DNA of 39,862 nucleotides from NCBI RefSeq assembly GCF_011806575.1, contig NZ_JAATOO010000033.1:1-39862 (forward strand), in the 5' to 3' direction. The DNA is from Vibrio hepatarius (GTDB lineage: Bacteria > Pseudomonadota > Gammaproteobacteria > Enterobacterales > Vibrionaceae). This document shows positions 30,959 to 39,787 of the stretch, one piece after another. Positions within the stretch are counted from its first letter, which is position 1, and each line of letters opens with the position of its first letter. Under the pieces are notes generated by a model. The model did not search any database. It saw nothing but the letters and a program-made list of their open reading frames with translations, and was not told the DNA's origin. The position numbers and the translations under genes are program-made.

Positions 30959-33817
30959 CTAACGGATGATTTCAAGCTCTTCTACGGGGATCTGCAAACT
31001 TTCTAACTGAGGTTTTAGACTTTTCGCATCACCAACAACGATGATTTGGTAATCTTCCGGCGTGAACCACTTCTGAGCAAGCTCGTCTAGGGTCGATTTA
31101 CTCACCGTCTCAACAATGTCATTACGCTGCTTGAGGTAGTCTTCGTCCAAGCTGTAGGACAGAATACTACTTAGCAACATACTTTTCTGTGAAGGCGTTT
31201 CATACTTCAGAGCATCTTGTTGACCGACCGCCAAGCGTAAAAATTTCATTTCATCGTCAGTCATGCCACTTTGGCTGTATTGCTGCAGCTCTTTTTCAAT
31301 CTCTTTGATTGAAGCAATCGTCGAATCTGCACGCACTTGTGCCGAGAACACAATCGCGCCCACTTCACGGTTTGCCGCTAAGTAACCACTCGCACCATAG
31401 GTGTAACCTTTGTCTTCACGCAGGTTCAGGTTAATGCGGCTGTTAAAGTTTCCGGCTAGGTTAAAGTTGGCTAGCTGAGTCAGATACGTTTCACCAGTCG
31501 CATCAAACGGCAATCCTTGACGCACAAAACGAACAATACTTTGTGGCGCGCCCGGTTTATCAACTAAATAGATTTTTTGATCCTTGAGTGGCGTCACGAC
31601 TTGAGGTCGCAGTAGCGGTGCTTCTTCCCCTTTCCAATTTTCGATAAACGCTAATTCACTTTTGATCTGACGAGTTGAGATATCACCGACAACGACAATT
31701 TGTGCCCCTTGCGGCGTGTAGTGTTTGTTATAGAAAGCCTTCACATCAGCCAGCGTCAAACCACTGATCGATTTTTCCGTACCGTCATTTGAGCGTTGGT
31801 AAATAGAACCGGCAAACAACACGCGGCGTGTTGCTTGAGACGCTAACCAACCCGGTTTTTGGTGTTGATAAACCACGCCTTCCAACATTTGTTTCTGGAT
31901 TCGCTCAAAGTCTTGTTGTTTAAACGCTGGCTCAAACAGAATCTCTTCCACGATCGCTAGGGTTTCAGGCAGGTATTTGTCTAGGCTAGAAATCGATATG
32001 CTGGTCGTGTAGTTACCCGCATCGATTGACACTGTACTGCCGAGCTTATCCAACTCGCCTTGCAACTGTTCAACACTCGATTTTAACGTGCCTTCTTGCA
32101 TCAGCATCGCCGTCATGTTCGCCAGGCCTTCTTTGCCTTTCGCCACGTAACGTTCACCCGCAGGCAAACGAATACTGATTTGTACTGTTGGCGTTTCAGA
32201 GCTCACCGCGCCCAGCAGTTCAGCACCGTTATCAAAGTAGAGTCGGTACAACGGTGGCATTTCCGCCTTGACGGCTTGTGCGACCTGCGGCATCACTGAA
32301 CGGTCAAAGTCATCTTCGGCAACCCGGTATTGGAGATCATCTTCGCTGGTTTCCACATACTCAGGCAACGTCCGTGGAGGTGTGGTAAAAGTCGCTGGTG
32401 CGACGGCAAAGTCCGTCTTACCTTGCGGAACCACACTTAACGTCACCTTGTGATGACCGTTAATGAAATTTTTATAAACTTGCATGACAGACTCAGGCGT
32501 TACCGCCTTAATCTGCTCTAGCTGTGTTTGCAGTCGGTCAGGTTGACCATAAAACGTCTGATTCGACGCCAGTTGTGAGACTTTGCCTTTGACGCTTTGC
32601 AGCGCGAATACAGCATTAGCTTCGGACATGCCAGTGATCTGATCCAAACGCTCTTGTTGAACACCTTGTTTTTCAAAATCATTCAACACTTGCATCATTT
32701 CTTGGTAGAGAGGCTTCAATTTGCCTTTTTCACCCGAAGGTGCCATCGCATAAACATAGAAGTTACACGCGAGTTCGGCACAGTCGTGGAAAACTCCGGC
32801 ATCTACTGCTTTTTGCGTCTTCACCAATTTTTGGTAAAGCAGGCCGTTCGCACCACCGCCTAGCACATTCGCCAGCGCGTTGAATGACGCTTGCGTGTCA
32901 TCACCGCGGTAGGTCGTTGGCCAGCCGACCAGCACCATTGGCTGCTGCACTCGGTCTTCTAAGGTAATGTAACGATCTTCATTTAACTTCGCAGGTTGTT
33001 TGGGCGCTTTCTCGACTTTCGGTCCGGCAGGAATCGAGCCGAAGTATTTGTTAACCCATTCCAGCGTCTGCTCAACATCGATATCGCCACCAATCGTAAG
33101 CACCGCATTATTTGGTCCGTACCAACGGAGGAAGAACGCTTTTAAATCGTTCACGTTCACGCGGTCCAAGTCCTCTACGTAGCCGATGGTTTGCCATGAA
33201 TAAGGATGCCCTTCAGGGTACATCGCTTCGCTCATTTTCTCCCACATCAGGCCGTACGGACGGTTATCGTAGTTTTGTGCTCGCTCGTTTTTCACCGTAT
33301 CGCGCTGAATTTCAAACTTACGCTGCGAGACAGCATCCAATAAGAACCCCATGCGGTCAGACTCAAGCCAAAGCATTTTTTCGAGCTGATTCGAAGGCAC
33401 CGTTTCAAAGTAGTTGGTGCGATCACGGTTGGTCGTACCGTTGAGCGAACCACCCGCTTCCGTGATCAACTTAAAGTGCTCTTGGTCACCAACGTGTTCG
33501 CTGCCTTGAAACATCATGTGCTCAAAGAAATGGGCAAAGCCTGACTTGCCGATTTCCTCTCGCGCAGAGCCGACGTGATAAGTGACATCGACGTGTACCA
33601 AAGGATCAGAGTCATCAGGAGAAAGTATCACGGTTAAACCGTTATCTAATTGATACTTCGAGTAAGGGATCATCGCCTTACCCGGCTGGGCATCAACTTC
33701 TTCAACTAACGTCACGCCATCAGGTAACGCAGAGAACAGAGAAACATTCGAAAGGTCGTTGCTAGAACAACCGTAGAGGGCGACGAGAGAAAACGCACCA
33801 AGCCAGATTTTTCTCAT
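30959..33817 (-). CDS. M16-family (pitrilysin/insulinase-type) zinc metallopeptidase lipoprotein
   Basis: A 952-residue protein with lipobox LYGC (Cys17), so probably membrane-anchored in the periplasm. The N-terminal M16 domain carries the inverted zinc motif HFFEH (96-100; His96, Glu99, His100), with a likely third ligand Glu in VKNERAQNYDNRPYG. The second half is a catalytically inactive M16 copy (from about residue 525, with LTLADVKAFYNKHYTPQGAQIVVVG as the typical repeat). Together they form the clam-shell chamber that degrades peptides. It starts 9 bp after yqaA with AAGGA upstream. Confidence 0.93.
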   Translation of the reverse strand: MRKIWLGAFSLVALYGCSSNDLSNVSLFSALPDGVTLVEEVDAQPGKAMIPYSKYQLDNGLTVILSPDDSDPLVHVDVTYHVGSAREEIGKSGFAHFFEHMMFQGSEHVGDQEHFKLITEAGGSLNGTTNRDRTNYFETVPSNQLEKMLWLESDRMGFLLDAVSQRKFEIQRDTVKNERAQNYDNRPYGLMWEKMSEAMYPEGHPYSWQTIGYVEDLDRVNVNDLKAFFLRWYGPNNAVLTIGGDIDVEQTLEWVNKYFGSIPAGPKVEKAPKQPAKLNEDRYITLEDRVQQPMVLVGWPTTYRGDDTQASFNALANVLGGGANGLLYQKLVKTQKAVDAGVFHDCAELACNFYVYAMAPSGEKGKLKPLYQEMMQVLNDFEKQGVQQERLDQITGMSEANAVFALQSVKGKVSQLASNQTFYGQPDRLQTQLEQIKAVTPESVMQVYKNFINGHHKVTLSVVPQGKTDFAVAPATFTTPPRTLPEYVETSEDDLQYRVAEDDFDRSVMPQVAQAVKAEMPPLYRLYFDNGAELLGAVSSETPTVQISIRLPAGERYVAKGKEGLANMTAMLMQEGTLKSSVEQLQGELDKLGSTVSIDAGNYTTSISISSLDKYLPETLAIVEEILFEPAFKQQDFERIQKQMLEGVVYQHQKPGWLASQATRRVLFAGSIYQRSNDGTEKSISGLTLADVKAFYNKHYTPQGAQIVVVGDISTRQIKSELAFIENWKGEEAPLLRPQVVTPLKDQKIYLVDKPGAPQSIVRFVRQGLPFDATGETYLTQLANFNLAGNFNSRINLNLREDKGYTYGASGYLAANREVGAIVFSAQVRADSTIASIKEIEKELQQYSQSGMTDDEMKFLRLAVGQQDALKYETPSQKSMLLSSILSYSLDEDYLKQRNDIVETVSKSTLDELAQKWFTPEDYQIIVVGDAKSLKPQLESLQIPVEELEIIR

Positions 33818-33826
33818 GACATATCC

Positions 33827-34288
33827 TTAGAAAAAACCAAAATATATGGCGGCAAGCAAGCTGTATCTGAAGGCTTTCCCCACAAGGATAAGCCATAAAC
33901 ACGGCCAGAATCGCATACGAAGCCAACCTGCAGCCAAACATAGAGGGTCACCGATAATTGGTAACCAACTGAATAAGAGAGACCAATAGCCATATTTACC
34001 AAGCCACTGCTTAGCTCTATGACCTTGATTTTCGTTATGAGTTCGATTGGGTAACCACCAGCCTAGCCAGTAGTTGGTCAAACCACCTAAGGTGTTCCCC
34101 AAAGTGGCGACAAGAATAACGGCAAAAACCGAGTATTGATTGAGGCTCAGCGTTGCCACCAAGCCAGCTTCGGAGCCACCAGGGAGTAAGGTGGCACTTA
34201 GAAAACCCGTGAGTGACAATACCCACAAGGCAGAATCAGAAAACCACAGCGCTATCGCCTGAAATGCGGAGTTAAACGCCTCTAGCAT
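33827..34288 (-). CDS. yqaA: YqaA-like DedA/SNARE-associated membrane protein
   Basis: A 153-residue inner-membrane protein with three to four helices. It has SATLLPGGSEAGLV near residue 31 (the family's LPG-SE region), GNTLGGLTNYWLG and WLPIIGDPLCLAAGW, typical of YqaA within the DedA/VTT superfamily linked to lipid scrambling or export. Role of YqaA itself is unproven. Its ATG overlaps the stop codon of the quinone reductase gene (ATGCTAG), so translation is coupled. Confidence 0.88.
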   Translation of the reverse strand: MLEAFNSAFQAIALWFSDSALWVLSLTGFLSATLLPGGSEAGLVATLSLNQYSVFAVILVATLGNTLGGLTNYWLGWWLPNRTHNENQGHRAKQWLGKYGYWSLLFSWLPIIGDPLCLAAGWLRMRFWPCLWLILVGKAFRYSLLAAIYFGFF

Positions 34289-35232
34289 TGCATATCAAGC
34301 AACACTTTGCCTCGAGTGTGACCAGTTTCAATCTGATGATGCGCTTCAACCGCTTTATCCATCGGGTAGACTTTAAAAATCTCGGTCTTCAACAAACCAA
34401 CGCTCACCATATAGATCAGGGTATCGAGCTGTTGAGGATTCGGGTCGACCAACATACCCGTGGCTTCAAAACCAAGCAGCTTCGCTTTCTCGCAGATAAG
34501 CTCTGCGCTCAGAGTTGGAATAGTAACCACGGTAGCGCCATCTTTTAGACACTTGAGTGCATCCAAAGCGGCATCCCCACCGACCAAATCAATGAGCACA
34601 TCAGCGTCCGTCACGCGTTCAGACACTGGTGAGAATTTATAATTAATCGCGTGCGCACCTAACGTCGCCATGTAATCAAGGTTAACGTCACTGCAAGTGG
34701 TAAACACTTCTGCTTTGGCCGCCACCGCGACTTGCACCGCAATATGACCGACACCACCAGCACCGGCTAAAATCAGTACGCGCTGCCCTTCCTTTACACC
34801 ACCTTTGTCGAGCGCCTGCACTGCGGTTTGTCCGGCAAGTGGAAGGGCTGCTGCTGCTTCTAAAGTGATGGAATCTGGTACTAAGCTCAGCTCATTTTCA
34901 GGCACACACAGATACTGACTATAACCGCCACCTTGCAATGGAAAGCCAATAAAGCCCGCGACATTCTGCCCGACATTAAATCGTTCGCAGCCTTCACCAC
35001 ACGACACAACCTGACCAGAGATATCATAACCCGGTACCCACGGTAATTTGTCTTTGTTTTGCGAGGCAGCCCAGCCGAGGCCTGCACGCGTTTTTACATC
35101 GATAGGGTTAACACCCGCAAAGGCCACTTTAACCAACACCTCTCCAGGCTTCGGAGAAGGTACTTCTGCGGATTGAATGGCTAATACTTCCGGCTCACCA
35201 AACTGTGTAATGACGATTTGTTTGTTTTCCAT
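34282..35232 (-). CDS. Zinc-independent NADP-dependent quinone/alcohol oxidoreductase (MDR family)
   Basis: A 316-residue medium-chain reductase. GEVLVKVAFAGVNPIDVKTRAG (31-52) is the N-terminal catalytic-fold signature, PGYDISGQVV follows, and the cofactor motif LAGAGGVGHIAVQVA (about 154-168) is the NADP-binding GxGGVG. The four-Cys zinc lobe is absent, as in quinone oxidoreductases. First gene of a short operon with yqaA and the M16 peptidase. Substrate unknown. Confidence 0.88.
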   Translation of the reverse strand: MENKQIVITQFGEPEVLAIQSAEVPSPKPGEVLVKVAFAGVNPIDVKTRAGLGWAASQNKDKLPWVPGYDISGQVVSCGEGCERFNVGQNVAGFIGFPLQGGGYSQYLCVPENELSLVPDSITLEAAAALPLAGQTAVQALDKGGVKEGQRVLILAGAGGVGHIAVQVAVAAKAEVFTTCSDVNLDYMATLGAHAINYKFSPVSERVTDADVLIDLVGGDAALDALKCLKDGATVVTIPTLSAELICEKAKLLGFEATGMLVDPNPQQLDTLIYMVSVGLLKTEIFKVYPMDKAVEAHHQIETGHTRGKVLLDMQC

Positions 35233-35256
35233 TTCAACGTTTCCCGATCGATAAAA

Positions 35257-35280
35257 AAAGGGATGCTAAAGCATCCCTTT
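35257..35280 (-). terminator. Terminator after oadB
   Basis: Perfect 10-bp stem AAAGGGATGC/GCATCCCTTT with TAAA loop; on the minus strand a T-run follows (35256-35251 region). It separates the oad operon from the quinone reductase gene. Confidence 0.92.
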
Positions 35281-35333
35281 GAATATATACCAATTCTTTT
35301 GGTCAAGTTAACAACTTACTCTCAAATTGACCA

Positions 35334-36632
35334 TTAATTTACCAGTGCTAGCAAAATACCCGCCGCAACCGCAGAGCCGAGTACCCCGGCAACGTTTGGT
35401 CCCATCGCGTGCATCAATAGGAAGTTTTGTGGGTTAGAATCTAAGCCCACTTTGTTCACCACTCGCGCAGCCATCGGCACCGCAGATACACCAGCTGCAC
35501 CGATCAATGGGTTAATGTCTTCTTTCGAGAACTTGTTCAATAGCTTCGCCATCAATACACCACCAGCAGTACCAATACTGAATGCGATTGCGCCTAAAGA
35601 AAGAATACCTAACGTCTCTAAGTTTAAGAATTCTTCTGCTTGCAGCTTCGAGCCAACACTTAATCCCAAGAAGATGGTTACGATGTTGATCAGCTCATTT
35701 TGGGCTGTTTTCGATAAACGATCGACCACACCCGCTTCACGCATCAAGTTACCCAGACAGAACATACCCACAAGCGGCGTTGCAGACGGTAAAAATAGTA
35801 TCGTCATCATCAACACTGCCAGTGGGAATAGGATCTTCTCTGTCTTACCCACATGACGCAGTTGAGCCATTGTAATCTTGCGCTCTTCTGGCGTAGTTAG
35901 CGCTTTCATAATTGGCGGCTGAATGATCGGTACCAAAGCCATGTAGCTGTAGGCTGCAACCGCAATCGCACCAAGCAAATCAGGCGACAGTTTACTGGCT
36001 AAGAAAATTGCTGTTGGACCATCTGCACCACCGATGATCGCAATCGATGCAGCATCCGCCATAGAGAACTCCATGCCCGGAACATAGTTAAGTAAGATCG
36101 CGCCGAATAGAGTGGCGAAAATACCAAACTGTGCCGCGGCCCCTAGCCACAATGTTTTTGGGTTAGCAATCAGTGCACCGAAGTCCGTCATCGCCCCTAC
36201 GCCCATAAAGATAAGTAGTGGGGCAATACCAGACGCCACTGCAACTTTATAGAAGAGGTAAAGGGTTCCATCGGTAAACTTTGCGTTGGCCGCCATATGC
36301 TGAAGCAAAGTTAGCTGCTCTGGTTCTGCCATTTTGTAAGCGGCTTTCACCGCATCAGCAGAAATATCCGTAATACCTAATATTGAAGCAAACTCAGTTA
36401 GAAGATGAACATCACCAGCATAGATAGCATTAAGCACTGCGCTATTAGCTAAACCCACTACAGGGATATTGGCCAAAATAGCGCCAAAACCAATAGGTAG
36501 TAACAATAACGGCTCGAAACCTTTACGAATAGCTAAGTAGAGCAAAGTACAACCGACAGCAATCATGCATAGTTGGCCGAGCTCAAAATTAGCAATACCA
36601 GTTTCTGACCAAAGGGTCATTAATCCTTCCAT
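35334..36632 (-). CDS. oadB: Oxaloacetate decarboxylase beta subunit (Na+ pump)
   Basis: A 432-residue integral membrane subunit that decarboxylates the carboxybiotin formed on OadA and couples it to Na+ export. It has about nine to eleven helices, and the family stretches GVGAMTDFGALIANP, SIAIIGGADGPTAIF (near residue 195-209, the Na+-binding Asp region) and GLDSNPQNFLLMHAMGPNVAGVLGSAVAAG at the end are present. Full length. It begins 9 bp after oadA. Confidence 0.95.
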   Translation of the reverse strand: MEGLMTLWSETGIANFELGQLCMIAVGCTLLYLAIRKGFEPLLLLPIGFGAILANIPVVGLANSAVLNAIYAGDVHLLTEFASILGITDISADAVKAAYKMAEPEQLTLLQHMAANAKFTDGTLYLFYKVAVASGIAPLLIFMGVGAMTDFGALIANPKTLWLGAAAQFGIFATLFGAILLNYVPGMEFSMADAASIAIIGGADGPTAIFLASKLSPDLLGAIAVAAYSYMALVPIIQPPIMKALTTPEERKITMAQLRHVGKTEKILFPLAVLMMTILFLPSATPLVGMFCLGNLMREAGVVDRLSKTAQNELINIVTIFLGLSVGSKLQAEEFLNLETLGILSLGAIAFSIGTAGGVLMAKLLNKFSKEDINPLIGAAGVSAVPMAARVVNKVGLDSNPQNFLLMHAMGPNVAGVLGSAVAAGILLALVN

Positions 36633-36641
36633 GATACTCCC

Positions 36642-38420
36642 TTATGCAAGACTCAATAGTGGAGCGCCTACAGTCACAGCATCGCCTTCTTTAACGTGAA
36701 GATCCTGTACGATACCGCCACGCGCAGCACGTACTTCCGTTTCCATCTTCATCGCTTCAAGGATCAGAAGCACATCGCCTTCTTCCACTTGTACACCGCT
36801 TTGCACGTTCACTTTGAAGATGTTGCCAGCGAGTGGTGCAGGAACCATCTCAGAGTCACCCGCAGGTGCAGCAGCCGCCGCTTGTGGTTGGCTTGATTTA
36901 GCAGGAGCGACCGAGGTCAACTGACCTTGAGGGCCCACTTCCACATCATAGACTTGCCCGTCCACTTTAACGCTATACGTTTCGATACCACCCTGCGCAG
37001 GTTGAGCTACTGCAGTTGGCGCCGCTTCCTCTTTACCCGGTGCTGGTTCGAATGCGTCAGGGTTACGACGGTTTTTCAGGAACTTAAGACCAACTTGTGG
37101 GAACAATGCGTAAGTCAGTACGTCATCCACCGTGTCTTCCGCTAACGAAATGCCTTCGTCTTTCGCTTTCGACAGGAGTTCTTCAGTCAGCGTATCTAGC
37201 TCAGAAGTCAAAAGATCAGCAGGACGACACGTGATTGGCTCACCGCCATCCAGTACTTTCGCTTGCAGTTCAGCATTTAGCTCTGCTGGCGCTGCGCCGT
37301 ATTCGCCTTTTAGCACACCTGCGGTTTCTTTGGTGATGCTCTTGTAGCGTTCACCCGTCAATACATTGATCACGGCCTGAGTACCCACGATCTGCGACGT
37401 TGGTGTCACGAGTGGGATGTAACCTAAATCTTGACGAACACGTGGGATCTCTTCCAGCACTTCATCAATACGATCCGCAGCGCCTTGCTCTTTAAGCTGG
37501 CTTTCCATGTTCGTCAGCATACCGCCAGGTACTTGTGCGATCAGAATACGTGAATCGACCCCTTTTAACTGGCCTTCAAACTTCGCGTACTTCTTACGTA
37601 CTTCGCGGAAGTAAGCCGCAATCGGCTCAAGCTGGTCTAAGTTAAGGTTGGTATCGCGTTCAGTACCTTGTAGCATCGCCACTACGGTTTCCGTTGGAGT
37701 ATGACCGTAAGTGCAGCTCATTGAAGAAATCGCAGTATCAAGAATATCAACGCCCGCTTCTACCGCTTTTACCGCAGTCGCGGTCGAGAGACCGGTTGTT
37801 GCGTGGCAATGAAGTGCAAGTGGGATATCGGTAGACGATTTGATACGAGTGATCAGCTCTTCCGCTTCGTACGGTTTTAGCAGACCAGACATATCTTTAA
37901 TACATAGCGAGTGGCAGCCCAGGTCTTCTAGTCGTTTTGCTAGATCAACCCAAGTCTCAGTATTGTGCACTGGACTGGTTGTGTAAGACAGCGTGCCTTG
38001 CGCATGTGCGCCCACATCTACCGCGGCTTTGACCGCTTTTTCAAAGTTACGCACATCGTTCATTGCGTCAAAGATACGGAACACATCCATACCATTTGCA
38101 TGTGCACGCTCAACAAATTTCTCTACGACGTCGTCAGCATAATGACGGTAACCTAAAAGATTCTGACCGCGCAGTAGCATTTGCATCGGGGTATTCGGCA
38201 TCGCTTTCTTAAGCTCACGCAGACGCTCCCATGGGTCTTCGCCTAAGAAACGAATACAGGCATCAAACGTCGCGCCGCCCCAAGTTTCTAGTGACCAGTA
38301 TCCGATTTTATCGAGCTCAGCTGCGATAGGTAACATATCTTCAAGACGCATACGGGTTGCAAACAACGACTGATGGGCGTCACGAAGAACCACATCGGTT
38401 AAAGCTAGTGGTTTAGACAT
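36642..38420 (-). CDS. oadA: Oxaloacetate decarboxylase alpha subunit (biotin carboxyltransferase)
   Basis: A 592-residue protein. The N-terminal TIM-barrel carboxyltransferase has DVVLRDAHQSLFATRM (9-24), with metal and substrate residues, and ICIKDMSGLL. A Pro/Ala-rich linker (about residues 460-520) leads to a biotinyl domain with the EAMKME motif; Lys560 in the longer numbering receives biotin. It transfers CO2 from oxaloacetate to biotin in the cytoplasm. The start at 38420 has AGGAG 9 bases upstream; an ATG two codons earlier (38426) is also possible. Operon order oadG-oadA-oadB. Confidence 0.95.
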   Translation of the reverse strand: MSKPLALTDVVLRDAHQSLFATRMRLEDMLPIAAELDKIGYWSLETWGGATFDACIRFLGEDPWERLRELKKAMPNTPMQMLLRGQNLLGYRHYADDVVEKFVERAHANGMDVFRIFDAMNDVRNFEKAVKAAVDVGAHAQGTLSYTTSPVHNTETWVDLAKRLEDLGCHSLCIKDMSGLLKPYEAEELITRIKSSTDIPLALHCHATTGLSTATAVKAVEAGVDILDTAISSMSCTYGHTPTETVVAMLQGTERDTNLNLDQLEPIAAYFREVRKKYAKFEGQLKGVDSRILIAQVPGGMLTNMESQLKEQGAADRIDEVLEEIPRVRQDLGYIPLVTPTSQIVGTQAVINVLTGERYKSITKETAGVLKGEYGAAPAELNAELQAKVLDGGEPITCRPADLLTSELDTLTEELLSKAKDEGISLAEDTVDDVLTYALFPQVGLKFLKNRRNPDAFEPAPGKEEAAPTAVAQPAQGGIETYSVKVDGQVYDVEVGPQGQLTSVAPAKSSQPQAAAAAPAGDSEMVPAPLAGNIFKVNVQSGVQVEEGDVLLILEAMKMETEVRAARGGIVQDLHVKEGDAVTVGAPLLSLA

Positions 38421-38453
38421 GCTCATTAACTCCTTTTAATCCATTTTCAAATG

Positions 38454-38711
38454 CTATTTAGCGGTAGAGGTACGATATTGGTGCACCGCAGCAGAAATAG
38501 CCGCAACTACCTTCGGGCTAACAGCAGAAGAGTTTGGTTGAACTTTATTATTTTGCTTTGGGGTAGCGATCGGCTCAGGTACTTCTTCGGGTACCAGTTT
38601 TGACATTAGCCGAACGAGATAGACGAAAATAGTTAGAAATAAAAATACAACCGCCATGCCCGTAAACATGAGCGTCGCTGCATCTACTAGCAGGCTTCCA
38701 ACATTTTCCAT
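38454..38711 (-). CDS. oadG: Oxaloacetate decarboxylase gamma subunit
   Basis: An 85-residue protein with one membrane helix (residues 12-34, LMFTGMAVVFLFLTIFVYLVRLM) and a soluble tail that usually holds a metal-binding site; it bridges OadA and OadB and stabilises the complex. AAGGA lies before the ATG. It heads the operon, 33 bp before oadA. Confidence 0.92.
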   Translation of the reverse strand: MENVGSLLVDAATLMFTGMAVVFLFLTIFVYLVRLMSKLVPEEVPEPIATPKQNNKVQPNSSAVSPKVVAAISAAVHQYRTSTAK

Positions 38712-39119
38712 TTTAGCATCCTTTCTTTGTCATCCTGACAACTTAAGTAAGCAACTTATTGCACTACATTTATATCTAAAGTGCTTCACTTACACCAGTT
38801 ATATGCTGGTTTTCTTGCATCAGGAAGAACATTCGTGATCCCGACAAGAGGTCTAGGATTATCTCGATTGGTAAAACTTTGTCAATTTTGTTTAAAGCAG
38901 TCTTGACGATATTGCACATTTCTAGGGGTGAACACGTCATACAAATAACATAAATCTGCCATGTTGGTATAAATAAGGATAAATAACTGGTGCTTTTTCG
39001 ACACTATTCGAAAGTTAGTGTCAATAATGCGATATGGGTAATGTTTCCTAAAATTATCTTTAAAAAACATCACCTTGTGATTGCAAGGTTACAAGAATGA
39101 TACAGAAGTGTTAATAAAA
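38712..39119. other. Intergenic region upstream of oadG
   Basis: About 400 bp with no credible gene. It should carry the oad promoter. CCTTG/CAAGG (39073-39088) is a short hairpin; no convincing regulator site was found. Confidence 0.4.
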
Positions 39120-39145
39120 AAGCCCTACTATTTCTAGCAGGGCTT
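39120..39145 (-). terminator. Terminator of the tRNA-Ser/tRNA-Arg transcript
   Basis: On the minus strand AAGCCCTGCTA pairs with TAGTAGGGCTT (one G-U) around GAAA, followed by TTTTTATTAA. It lies 8 bp after the last tRNA-Arg. Confidence 0.88.
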
Positions 39146-39153
39146 CTGAAGGA

Positions 39154-39230
39154 TGGCGCGCTCGGGAGGATTCGAACCTCCGACCGCCTGGTTCGTAGCC
39201 AGGTACTCTATCCAGCTGAGCTACGAGCGC
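39154..39230 (-). tRNA. tRNA-Arg(ACG), copy 5 of the transcript (type I acceptor)
   Basis: A 77-base tRNA. Acceptor GCGCTCG pairs with CGAGCGC, discriminator G, CCA encoded. Anticodon loop CTACGAA gives ACG (read as ICG after deamination, decoding CGU/C/A). Last gene before the terminator. Confidence 0.97.
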
Positions 39231-39279
39231 GCAATGTTCGACATCGATGTTATCGATATCAGGTCAGTGACCTAAAGAG

Positions 39280-39356
39280 TGGCGCGTCCTGGAGGATTCG
39301 AACCTCCGACCGCCTGGTTCGTAGCCAGGTACTCTATCCAGCTGAGCTAAGGACGC
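39280..39356 (-). tRNA. tRNA-Arg(ACG), type II acceptor
   Basis: Same body as its neighbours but acceptor GCGTCCT/AGGACGC, discriminator G, encoded CCA. Anticodon ACG. Confidence 0.97.
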
Positions 39357-39398
39357 ACGGGGTGTTCAATCAGTTAATCAACTCATCAAACTAAATAA

Positions 39399-39475
39399 TG
39401 GCGCGCTCGGGAGGATTCGAACCTCCGACCGCCTGGTTCGTAGCCAGGTACTCTATCCAGCTGAGCTACGAGCGC
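39399..39475 (-). tRNA. tRNA-Arg(ACG), type I acceptor
   Basis: Identical to 39154-39230. Anticodon ACG, encoded CCA. Second 245-bp repeat unit begins here. Confidence 0.97.
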
Positions 39476-39524
39476 GCAATGTTCGACATCGATGTTATCG
39501 ATATCAGGTCAGTGACCTAAAGAG

Positions 39525-39601
39525 TGGCGCGTCCTGGAGGATTCGAACCTCCGACCGCCTGGTTCGTAGCCAGGTACTCTATCCAGCTGAGCTAAGGACG
39601 C
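39525..39601 (-). tRNA. tRNA-Arg(ACG), type II acceptor
   Basis: Identical to 39280-39356, acceptor GCGTCCT/AGGACGC, encoded CCA. Confidence 0.97.
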
Positions 39602-39643
39602 ACGGGGTGTTCAATCAGTTAATCAACTCATCAAACTAAATAA

Positions 39644-39720
39644 TGGCGCGCTCGGGAGGATTCGAACCTCCGACCGCCTGGTTCGTAGCCAGGTACTCTA
39701 TCCAGCTGAGCTACGAGCGC
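39644..39720 (-). tRNA. tRNA-Arg(ACG), type I acceptor, first of the array
   Basis: Identical to 39154-39230. First tRNA-Arg after tRNA-Ser in transcription order; the sequence upstream of it (39725 onward) differs from the other spacers. Confidence 0.97.
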
Positions 39721-39787
39721 GCAAGGTTGTGAAGTATATCACAAAATTTTTCACTTAAAACAAAAAAATTGACCAAAGGCCAATTAA

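Larger units (their letters stand above)
39153..39724. repeat. Perfect 245-bp tandem repeat containing tRNA-Arg pairs
   Basis: The unit (type I tRNA, 49-bp spacer, type II tRNA, 42-bp spacer) occurs as 39153-39397, again as 39398-39642, and then as a third partial copy to 39724. No difference was seen between copies, including the spacers, so duplication is recent or kept uniform by gene conversion. Confidence 0.93.

Noticed and set aside
39153..39724. Regularly spaced repeats resembling a CRISPR array
   Set aside because: The repeated units are tRNA-Arg genes with identical spacers, not short repeats with unique spacers.
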